From Bacteroidales bacterium (GTDB lineage: Bacteria > Bacteroidota > Bacteroidia > Bacteroidales > SMBSF77), in contig JAIOTT010000074.1 in NCBI GenBank assembly GCA_021106655.1, positions 1-5,635 on the forward strand: a stretch of 5,635 nucleotides of DNA. The letters are read 5' to 3'. Every line of letters begins with the position of its first letter. Position 1 is the stretch's first letter. Shown one piece after another: positions 1 to 5,110 of this stretch. Position numbers and translations under genes: made by a program. Under the pieces are notes generated by a model. The model saw nothing but the letters and a program-made list of their open reading frames with translations, was not told where the DNA came from and did no database searches.

Positions 1-158
1 AAGGAATAGTGGTAATAATATGATTTAATTCCTGAATAATTAGTACCATTGGAATTTAATGAGTAATTAAAATGCAATCACAAAGTGCTGTTTATTTGGC
101 GCAGAGATACAAACTTTATTTAGCTTTACAATTAAATTAATAGTAAATCTTGGAATTA
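1..158. other. AT-rich intergenic stretch at left edge, downstream of the RiPP precursor
   Basis: This stretch lies 3' of the minus-strand RiPP precursor. I see no strong hairpin followed by a U-tract that would mark an intrinsic terminator, and none of the heptamer/octamer arrays found in the other intergenic regions. One minus-strand frame starts at an ATG at 49-47 and stays open for 16 codons to the window edge (MVLIIQELNHIITTIP). It could be the first codons of a following gene, but it is too short to identify and has no convincing promoter or ribosome binding site, so it is not called as a gene. Confidence 0.5.
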
Positions 159-395
159 CTAACCAGGGCAATTTATCTTTGTTTTGTCGTTGCAAATTGT
201 TGTTAGGGGAAGATCAGTAGGACAAAGCTTAGGATATTTCTTTGATAACTTATCATCACAAATGTTTTGATTATTTATTCCGTTTGATGGGGATGGATCA
301 TTCCCCCCAACAATACTATTCATATGTTGTTTGTTGAGGTTTGCAATTGTTTGTTTGTTTAGGCTTAATTTTTTTGTTGCTTGTCTTTTCTTCAT
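159..395 (-). CDS. GG-leader RiPP (class I lanthipeptide-like) precursor peptide
   Basis: Likely precursor of a ribosomally made, post-translationally modified peptide. Starting from the ATG at 395-393 the product is 78 residues; an in-frame ATG at 419-417 would add eight (MFNKHSYI). The downstream start is preferred because MKKRQATKKLSLNKQTIANL reproduces the usual opening of Bacteroidota GG-type leaders (Lys-rich start, KLSLNK, TIxxLN, Met, then GG). In the 86-residue numbering the leader ends at G38-G39, where a C39-type peptidase/transporter would be expected to cut. The 47-residue core holds four cysteines (54, 66, 76, 84) plus Ser43, Ser45, Ser59, Thr68, Thr73, Thr74 and Thr80, so thioether rings are possible but not shown. 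The core carries an imperfect internal repeat, IC(D/N)DK...CP. No modifying enzyme or transporter lies in the window; the gene directly upstream encodes an unrelated secreted protein. Family assignment rests on the leader; the final product is unknown. Confidence 0.8.
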   Translation of the reverse strand: MKKRQATKKLSLNKQTIANLNKQHMNSIVGGNDPSPSNGINNQNICDDKLSKKYPKLCPTDLPLTTICNDKTKINCPG

Positions 396-464
396 AATAT
401 AAGAGTGTTTATTAAACAATAAAATAATTGGGTTCCCACTAAATTATATAGATTCTTTTTGCAA

Positions 465-482
465 TTAATAAGTGTTAATAAG
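465..482. repeat. Direct repeat TTAATAAG in the RiPP precursor 5' leader
   Basis: TTAATAAG occurs at 465-472 and again at 475-482, ten bases apart start to start, inside the predicted untranslated leader of the RiPP mRNA. The one-helical-turn spacing would suit an operator, but the repeat is short and AT-rich, so chance is a fair explanation. Confidence 0.3.
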
Positions 483-524
483 CCTTAGTATAAATATTAA
501 GCAAAAGGTAACCTAAAAAAACAA

Positions 525-556
525 TAAATATACAAAAATTTCACATCTAACGCAAA
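525..556 (-). promoter_or_regulatory. Bacteroidota-type promoter P1 of the RiPP precursor
   Basis: On the minus strand TTTG (556-553) is followed by a 20-bp spacer and TATATTTA (532-525), one mismatch from the Bacteroidota -7 box TAnnTTTG. The spacer contains CGTTAGATGTGA, nearly the same as in two other promoters in this window (4114-4145 and 4947-4978). Transcription would start near 518, giving a leader of about 120 nt before the preferred start codon. A weaker candidate, TACCTTTTG at 510-502, has no well-spaced partner box. Confidence 0.7.
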
Positions 557-682
557 TAAATTCATAAAAAAGGTAAAAAGGTCGAAAGGTCGAAAAGTCA
601 AAGAGAAATTTGAGAATTTGAAAATGAAAGCGGGTTACGAGTAACAAGTAACAAATACTCAATACTCAATACTTAATACCTG

Positions 683-708
683 ATACTCAATACGAATTAC
701 AATAATGC
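683..708. repeat. 26-bp exact dispersed repeat, copy 1 (copy 2 at 4324-4349)
   Basis: The 26 bases at 683-708 are identical to those at 4324-4349. They cover the last AATACTC units, the sequence CGAATTACAATAATGC and the start of the GAATGC octamer array. The match crosses array boundaries, so it reflects copying of a composite sequence and not independent growth of the same short repeat. Confidence 0.85.
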
Positions 709-794
709 GAGAATGCTTGAATACATGAATGAAAAAATATAACAATCGAACAATTGAACAGTTGAGCAATGGAAATTAATTACGGATTACGAAT
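704..794. repeat. Dispersed intergenic repeat, long copy 1 (copy 2 at 4178-4261)
   Basis: This segment aligns in order with 4178-4261: the GAATGC octamers, an A-run with ATATAA, the AACAATTG octamers, CAATGGAAATT, then ATTACGGATTACGAAT. The first 40 positions match at 35, and the last 22 (773-794 against 4240-4261) match at 21. The other copy is 7 bases shorter in the AACAATTG part, as expected if it has one octamer fewer and one extra base. Confidence 0.8.
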
Positions 795-842
795 TTTGGA
801 TTAACCCCAAACTCAATACTTGATACTCACTACTCACTACTA

Positions 843-3800
843 TTATTCTAATTGCATAATCCTGGTCTTTGTAAAGCTATTGGCATTCCTGGATACTTCG
901 ATAGTATAAAAATAATTTCCAGGTTTAAGCCCTGATGCATCAAAATTTACCTGGTAATTCCCTTTATCCTGGCGCTCATTCACAAGAAGCGCAGCTTCTT
1001 CACCAAGAATATTAAATATCCTTAAGCGAATAAAGCCCGGCTCACTAATACCATATTCAATTTGAGTTATAGATAAGAAGGGATTAGGATGGTTGTACCC
1101 GAGATAATTGTTTAATGGAGTGTTCATTATACTCAATGCTGGCATATTCAGTTTTACATTGTCAATAACATGAACAGCAATATCAGAAAGTTCACAATAC
1201 GGTGATAAAGTAAAGTTGCAATAATCACCGGTTATTTCAACATCTTTCTTTATGCGAAGGCTAATATTCAGTAAAATATCATTTGTATTAAAGTCAACAC
1301 TCTCAAGCGAATACCAGGAAATTCTCAGAATGCCGTTTTTAAAATAAAATAATAGCTTTTCGTTTGAATTCTTAGCCAGGCTCACATCTTCAATAATAAT
1401 TAACTCTTGCGGATAGAATAATTCAAGTGAGATGGCAGCCACGCTAATTGGGGTCTCAGTTATTAATGGCACATTTATTATTTCATTGTTGTCAATCTCA
1501 ATGGTGTTCTTTATATTCAATGAAACTGTGGGTGTTTGTTTGGTTGAAGGTGGCGTATACGACCCATTAACATCTCCGTAACAGAGGCCATAAAAATCAT
1601 TGACAATACTCACTCCGTACAATGGGATTAAATTATTTTCGAAAACCCAGTCGCCGGCAGAAAATGAAGATATCATACCCAGATATCGCTGTTGCACCAT
1701 AAGTGCATCGGCTGAATTAGCATATCCTGTGGCATTCACATCAGCAGCATCAGCGTTTAAACCATATAAATATATCAGACCAACGAAATGCTTCATCACT
1801 GCAAGAGCATCTGTTGAATTGCCGCCACCCCAGGCTTTAGTACAATGAGGAACAGTATAATAATCTCCATTAGCCATATAATCAAACAGATAATAACCGT
1901 TTATATCTGTTATCAGCGAATCTATTGTTCCTCCGGCATCAGTAAGTAGAAGTTTGGTATTATTTATTGCTGTGTTTGATGCATTTTTATAAGCAATAGT
2001 TCCCTCTAATCTATATCCAATAGAAACAACAATCGTATCACTGCTGATACATCCACCGGGATATGCTACCTGCACCCAATAGGTGCCTGCAGCATTTACT
2101 ATCATGTATTGTCCTGTAGATGCATCTGACCATAAATAATTTATAAAATTAGGGCCAGCGTCTAATATGAAAGAAGCGCCCTGACTCAGGGTTGTATCAG
2201 CTCCAAGATGAACCACAGAAGCTATAAACACAGTCACACTGTCAACATCCGAACATATATTATTGCTAACTGTAACATAATATGTAGTTTGTGTACCTGG
2301 GCTAACAGTAATAGAGGCAGTAGTTTGAGGAGGGTTTGTACTCCAGACAAATGCAGCTCCACCTGAGGCTGTTAATGTTGTATTTGCTCCCGGACAAATA
2401 GTAACATCAGGCCCTGCATCTGCGACAGGATAATCATAAACTTCAATATAATTATGCATTGTCATGGTATCAACATTCGTACCATCAGAAACAATAAGTT
2501 CCACATCATAGGTTCCTGGAGTATAATAAGCTACTGTTGGATTTTGAATGACAGACGATTGTGGTGTACCCCATGTGAAATTCCAGTTCCATGTAATAAC
2601 ATTGCCTGTTGAATTATCATAAAAATTAATTGTATCACCAACGCAAATTACGCTTGGTACAGCAATAAAACCCGCAATAACATCATCAGTGAAGTTTTGA
2701 GCATAAATTTTTGATCCTGAAGATTTATCTTCGATAAATACTGCAACAGCTTGTCCGTTTACTGGTTGTGTTAAGTGAGTTCTTTGCTTATTGGCCGGAT
2801 AGGTTGCTAGTGGCCTAGTTTCTTCTGTCCATGCAAAATCTCCATTAGCATTTAACATTAACGATCTTAATGTAGTTGGAGTTACACCATTATCAAAACC
2901 TGTTTTTAGCATAAAGAAAGGCTGGTCATTTATCAAAAATAAAGAGCTTGCATGTTGTTTGTGGCCATTGCTGATAGCATAAACCATTTTAGCATTGTTC
3001 GTGAACTGTCTTGCGCCTGTAACTTTATCAAACTTTTGAACGTATTCTCCAGATTCACTTTGTCCTGTATTCATATATGTGCATATTGCCCAAACATATT
3101 GCGAACCAATGGAAAATGCAATTTTAGTATCCATCTCATAATCAGTTTGATTAATATCAAAATCCATCCCATTAATTCCCCAGGGCAATGTGCCATCCGG
3201 ATTTAGTCGTACGACAAAAGAATCAAATCGCATTCCTGTAGAGCCTTTATAACCATAATAAATATTATCTCCATCCTGTGTACCACTATAAGATGTGTTA
3301 AAAACAGTTCCTTTATTTGATAATTGGGTGGGTAAAGTCCATTGTGGAGCTCCATTACCATTATATCTATGCGCATAAAGAGTTGAACTTATTCCAAAAC
3401 CAACAACATGAAACACCATTATATAATCTCCATCAGACAGTTCAAATAAATTGCCGGGAGCAGTACTACTTGAACCACTCACAACGGGTTGAGGAGCAGC
3501 CCAGATGGCATTGCCACTAGCATCATATTTCTGCATTAATGCCGGTCCTGTAGCATTCCACGACACGATTGCATCGCCGCTTGATAATGGTAAAATGATT
3601 ACCTGCCATCCATCATTAAAAGTAACACCATTAGCTCCCCACAAGTGATTGCCATTGATATCCATCTTAAAAGCAAATCCTGCACCAGTGGTGGTTCCTG
3701 TAAGCCCAATGTATAAATTATCATTATTATCGACTGTAATTGACATAATTGCTGTCCATGTACTCATAGATAGGTTATTACTAATTAGCATACCATCAGG

Positions 3801-4034
3801 ACCAAATTGCTTGTAACCGGAAACATCTAATAATTGCAACCTCAATTCATAATTTACCGGGGCAGGTACTACTTTCCAAAAAACTACATAAGTCTGTCCA
3901 TCTGATGTTCCAATGGCTTTCATATCACCACATTGTGAATCAGCAACAAGGGTGTTTAAGGAAGTATCTGGTGTCCATTGTGCATTCACATTAATGAAAA
4001 TAAAAAATGAAAGTAGAAAAGCTAGTGTTTTCAT
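843..4034 (-). CDS. Large T9SS-secreted multidomain surface protein with PKD, dockerin-like and cohesin-like modules
   Basis: A 1063-residue secreted protein with no recognisable catalytic domain; adhesion, scaffolding or ligand binding at the cell surface is an inference. Domains in order: Sec signal peptide 1-18 (cut after VNA); propeller-like region 19-452 with seven repeats of the type 'D.NGN.LWG.NG' (near 66, 122, 167, 221, 274, 334 and 391); PKD domain 453-533 (WNWNF, NPTVAYYTPGTYDVELIVSDG split over 498-518); two Ig-like modules 536-604 (ADAGPDVTICPG) and 608-672; a carboxypeptidase-regulatory-like module about 675-728; a dockerin-like region about 738-829 (NSTDAL, DVNATGYANSADALMVQQRY, GDVNGSY); a cohesin-like beta domain about 833-968; and a type A T9SS sorting domain 971-1063 (YNHPNPF, IFNILGEE, LKPGNYFYTIE). 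The ATG at 4034-4032 directly opens a good signal peptide, so the start is secure. There is no Shine-Dalgarno sequence, as is usual in this phylum. It is transcribed from P2 (4114-4145), apparently alone. Confidence 0.93.
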   Translation of the reverse strand: MKTLAFLLSFFIFINVNAQWTPDTSLNTLVADSQCGDMKAIGTSDGQTYVVFWKVVPAPVNYELRLQLLDVSGYKQFGPDGMLISNNLSMSTWTAIMSITVDNNDNLYIGLTGTTTGAGFAFKMDINGNHLWGANGVTFNDGWQVIILPLSSGDAIVSWNATGPALMQKYDASGNAIWAAPQPVVSGSSSTAPGNLFELSDGDYIMVFHVVGFGISSTLYAHRYNGNGAPQWTLPTQLSNKGTVFNTSYSGTQDGDNIYYGYKGSTGMRFDSFVVRLNPDGTLPWGINGMDFDINQTDYEMDTKIAFSIGSQYVWAICTYMNTGQSESGEYVQKFDKVTGARQFTNNAKMVYAISNGHKQHASSLFLINDQPFFMLKTGFDNGVTPTTLRSLMLNANGDFAWTEETRPLATYPANKQRTHLTQPVNGQAVAVFIEDKSSGSKIYAQNFTDDVIAGFIAVPSVICVGDTINFYDNSTGNVITWNWNFTWGTPQSSVIQNPTVAYYTPGTYDVELIVSDGTNVDTMTMHNYIEVYDYPVADAGPDVTICPGANTTLTASGGAAFVWSTNPPQTTASITVSPGTQTTYYVTVSNNICSDVDSVTVFIASVVHLGADTTLSQGASFILDAGPNFINYLWSDASTGQYMIVNAAGTYWVQVAYPGGCISSDTIVVSIGYRLEGTIAYKNASNTAINNTKLLLTDAGGTIDSLITDINGYYLFDYMANGDYYTVPHCTKAWGGGNSTDALAVMKHFVGLIYLYGLNADAADVNATGYANSADALMVQQRYLGMISSFSAGDWVFENNLIPLYGVSIVNDFYGLCYGDVNGSYTPPSTKQTPTVSLNIKNTIEIDNNEIINVPLITETPISVAAISLELFYPQELIIIEDVSLAKNSNEKLLFYFKNGILRISWYSLESVDFNTNDILLNISLRIKKDVEITGDYCNFTLSPYCELSDIAVHVIDNVKLNMPALSIMNTPLNNYLGYNHPNPFLSITQIEYGISEPGFIRLRIFNILGEEAALLVNERQDKGNYQVNFDASGLKPGNYFYTIEVSRNANSFTKTRIMQLE

Positions 4035-4090
4035 GATTGATACTCTTAGTTTTATTATTTGAATTTAATACATTACAAATTATCATTGAA

Positions 4091-4106
4091 GATGTTTTTC
4101 AACATC
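4091..4106 (-). promoter_or_regulatory. 5' stem-loop with GAAA tetraloop in the T9SS gene leader
   Basis: On the minus strand the leader reads GAUGUU-GAAA-AACAUC: a perfect 6-bp stem closed by a GNRA-type GAAA loop. Promoter P2 predicts a transcript start near 4107, so the stem would sit at the very 5' end of the mRNA. Hairpins in that position commonly protect transcripts from 5'-end-dependent decay; that role here is inferred. Confidence 0.5.
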
Positions 4107-4113
4107 GTTAATA

Positions 4114-4145
4114 CAATATTACAAAATTTTCATATCCAATGCAAA
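4114..4145 (-). promoter_or_regulatory. Bacteroidota-type promoter P2 of the T9SS surface protein gene
   Basis: TTTG (4145-4142), a spacer of exactly 20 bp, then TAATATTG (4121-4114), one mismatch from TAnnTTTG. The spacer matches P1 at 16 of 20 positions (CATTGGATATGA against CGTTAGATGTGA, both ending ATTTTTG or ATTTTG). The predicted leader is about 73 nt. The flank upstream of TTTG (4146-4170) also matches the flank of P3 (4979-5003) at 23 of 25 positions. Confidence 0.75.
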
Positions 4146-4177
4146 TAAATACCTAATTAATGACGGATTACTAATCA

Positions 4178-4368
4178 AATGCGTGAATGCGTGAATGTAT
4201 GAATGAAAAAATATAATAATTGAAACAGTGGCGCAATGGAAATTTATTACGGATTACGAATACTTCGGGCTTCCGGCTTCCGGCTTCAATAATTTGAAGA
4301 TGACCTCACCTCCTTTTTACTCAATACTCAATACGAATTACAATAATGCTTGAATGCAGGAATGCTTG
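4178..4368. repeat. Intergenic mosaic of 7- and 8-bp tandem repeats (block B)
   Basis: This is the second repeat block, between promoter P2 and the stop codon of the lipoprotein gene. Arrays: four octamers AATGCGTG (4178-4209); heptamers ATTACGG/ATTACGA (4246-4259); four heptamers CTTCCGG (4263-4290); heptamers AATACTC (about 4316-4336); three octamers AATGCTTG (4345-4368). The non-array part at 4291-4315 holds half of a short inverted repeat, CTTCAA-TAAT-TTGAAG (4284-4299), which has no U-tract and is not a convincing terminator. The order of modules resembles block A but is permuted: the piece at 4324-4368 corresponds to 683-720, which precedes the rest in block A. Confidence 0.8.
4324..4349. 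repeat. 26-bp exact dispersed repeat, copy 2
   Basis: Identical to 683-708. In both places it joins AATACTC heptamers to the GAATGC octamers, and here it lies about 25 bp from the 3' end of the lipoprotein gene. Confidence 0.85.
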
Positions 4369-4373
4369 AAAAA

Positions 4374-4868
4374 CTAAGGAATCTCAGGTGTATGTGGTTC
4401 TTCAGGGGCTTCATTGCTACTATACATCCAACGGTAGATTTTCCATGATCCATCAATATCTCTTTTATAAATGCATATTGCTTTGTTGTTGAATTCAATC
4501 TGTGTGCTTCCGTCTTTTGGATTTAGTGATCCGGCCCAGCCTCCTATTTCAAAAGCATAATCACCCGAAACCTGAATTTCTTTGATAGAGTTAATAATCT
4601 TAAAAGAATAGGTTTCAAAATAAATGCTGTAATGAGAAGCTATCGGTTCAATGCCAATAACTGAAGGGGCATTTTCTGGTAATAATATTGCATTATCGTC
4701 AAAAAATGAGATAAAGCTTTCGTGGTCCCCCTCATTAAACGCTTTTGCCGCCTTCATTGACACACTCCTGATTGATTCAACGTCAACATCAGTATCAGTT
4801 TTATCTTTAGTAGTACAAGCAGTAGTTATTAAGATAAAAGATACAAGCAGATAGTTTAATTTTTTCAT
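4374..4868 (-). CDS. NTF2-fold (SnoaL/DUF4440-like) lipoprotein
   Basis: A 164-residue lipoprotein. The signal MKKLNYLLVSFILITTAC has a lipobox with the lipidated cysteine at 18, followed by a charged linker (TTKDKTDTDVDVE, 19-31). Residues 32-150 have the layout of the NTF2-like/DUF4440 (SgcJ/EcaC-type) family: helix with AFNEGDHESFISFFDDNAILL (split at 43-63), a G-x-E-x-I segment (72-76), a strand SGDYAFEIGGWAG (101-113), and the final strands AICIYKRDIDGSWKIYRWMY (130-149). Family members are small cone-shaped domains that bind ligands or catalyse varied reactions, so the fold does not give a function; length is normal for a lipidated member. A Pro/Glu-rich tail (APEEPHTPEIP) ends the protein. 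Transcribed from its own promoter P3 and divergent from the lipase-like gene. No Shine-Dalgarno sequence. Fold assignment is fairly sure; role is unknown. Confidence 0.88.
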   Translation of the reverse strand: MKKLNYLLVSFILITTACTTKDKTDTDVDVESIRSVSMKAAKAFNEGDHESFISFFDDNAILLPENAPSVIGIEPIASHYSIYFETYSFKIINSIKEIQVSGDYAFEIGGWAGSLNPKDGSTQIEFNNKAICIYKRDIDGSWKIYRWMYSSNEAPEEPHTPEIP

Positions 4869-4946
4869 AATAAATTGATTTTAAGGTTAGTAATTAATCT
4901 GTGATTGGTCGTAATTAGTCTAATAAATTGTAAAATCAAGAAAGAG

Positions 4947-4978
4947 TAAATATATAACTTTCTCACATCGAATGCAAA
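4947..4978 (-). promoter_or_regulatory. Bacteroidota-type promoter P3 of the NTF2-like lipoprotein gene
   Basis: TTTG (4978-4975), a 20-bp spacer beginning CATTCGATGTGAGAA, then TATATTTA (4954-4947), identical to the -7 box of P1. The spacer shares 13 of 20 positions with P1, concentrated in its upstream half. The predicted start near 4940 gives a leader of about 72 nt. Confidence 0.72.
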
Positions 4979-4992
4979 TAAATACATAATTA

Positions 4993-5025
4993 ATTACGGA
5001 TTACGAATTACGGATTACGAATTAC
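4993..5025. repeat. Heptamer array ATTACGG/ATTACGA (block C)
   Basis: About 4.7 heptamer units alternate regularly between ATTACGG and ATTACGA, so the true period is 14 bp. The array starts 15 bp upstream of the TTTG box of P3. The same heptamers occur in blocks A (779-803) and B (4246-4259). Confidence 0.85.
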
Positions 5026-5060
5026 ATTCTATTAAAAGAGCAGGTGCAGTTTACTGCTAG

Positions 5061-5089
5061 TTGAGTATCGATATTTCTTTCTATCTTTA
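5061..5089 (+). promoter_or_regulatory. Candidate promoter of the lipase-like lipoprotein gene
   Basis: On the plus strand TTG (5061-5063), an 18-bp spacer and TATCTTTA (5082-5089), one mismatch from TAnnTTTG, precede the start codon at 5111. A transcript start near 5096 would leave a leader of only about 15 nt. The spacer does not share the C(A/G)TTNGAT core of the three minus-strand promoters. Confidence 0.5.
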
Positions 5090-5110
5090 CTAAATCAAAA
5101 TTATTAACAC

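Larger units (their letters stand above)
569..842. repeat. Intergenic mosaic of 7- and 8-bp tandem repeats (block A)
   Basis: Between promoter P1 and the stop codon of the T9SS gene, most of the DNA is made of short imperfect tandem arrays. They are: four octamers AAAGGTCG (569-600); six heptamers AATACTC (654-695); about four octamers GAATGCTT (703-734); four octamers AACAATTG (741-772); 3.5 heptamers ATTACGG/ATTACGA (779-803); and four heptamers related to AATACTC (815-842). The last array ends exactly at the stop codon (843-845). Only 601-653 (with a small gtaacaagtaac repeat) and 804-814 are outside clear arrays. I see no coding potential and no intrinsic terminator. Much of the block recurs at 4178-4368. 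Confidence 0.8.

Noticed and set aside
393..419. Upstream ATG (419-417) as the start of the RiPP precursor
   Set aside because: It would add MFNKHSYI before the family-typical MKK... opening, and those residues have no counterpart in GG-type leaders; not impossible, but the 395 start is preferred.
569..842. CRISPR array
   Set aside because: The repeats are contiguous 7- or 8-bp units without unique spacers, and no cas gene is present.
1600..1848. Plus-strand open frame of 82 codons opposite the T9SS gene
   Set aside because: It lies wholly inside the well-supported minus-strand gene (dockerin-like region), shows no domain or start signal, and is best seen as an antisense shadow.
2952..3520. 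Two plus-strand open frames (2952-3206 and 3317-3520) opposite the T9SS gene
   Set aside because: Both are antisense to the propeller-like region, have low-complexity translations without recognisable motifs, and lack a promoter of the local type.
4284..4299. Intrinsic terminator for the lipoprotein gene (CTTCAA-TAAT-TTGAAG inverted repeat)
   Set aside because: The stem is only 6 bp and AT-rich, and on the minus strand it is followed by GCCGGAAGCC, not a U-tract.
4306..4316. TCACCTCCTTT, matching the 3' tail of 16S rRNA (AAAGGAGGTGA on the minus strand, a strong Shine-Dalgarno)
   Set aside because: Only 11 bases, with no ATG at a useful distance on the minus strand and no 16S sequence beside it. 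A TTG-started frame downstream encodes just 12 residues. Probably chance.
4651..4854. Plus-strand open frame opposite the NTF2-like lipoprotein gene
   Set aside because: Antisense to a clear lipoprotein gene including its signal peptide; its translation has no identifiable feature.
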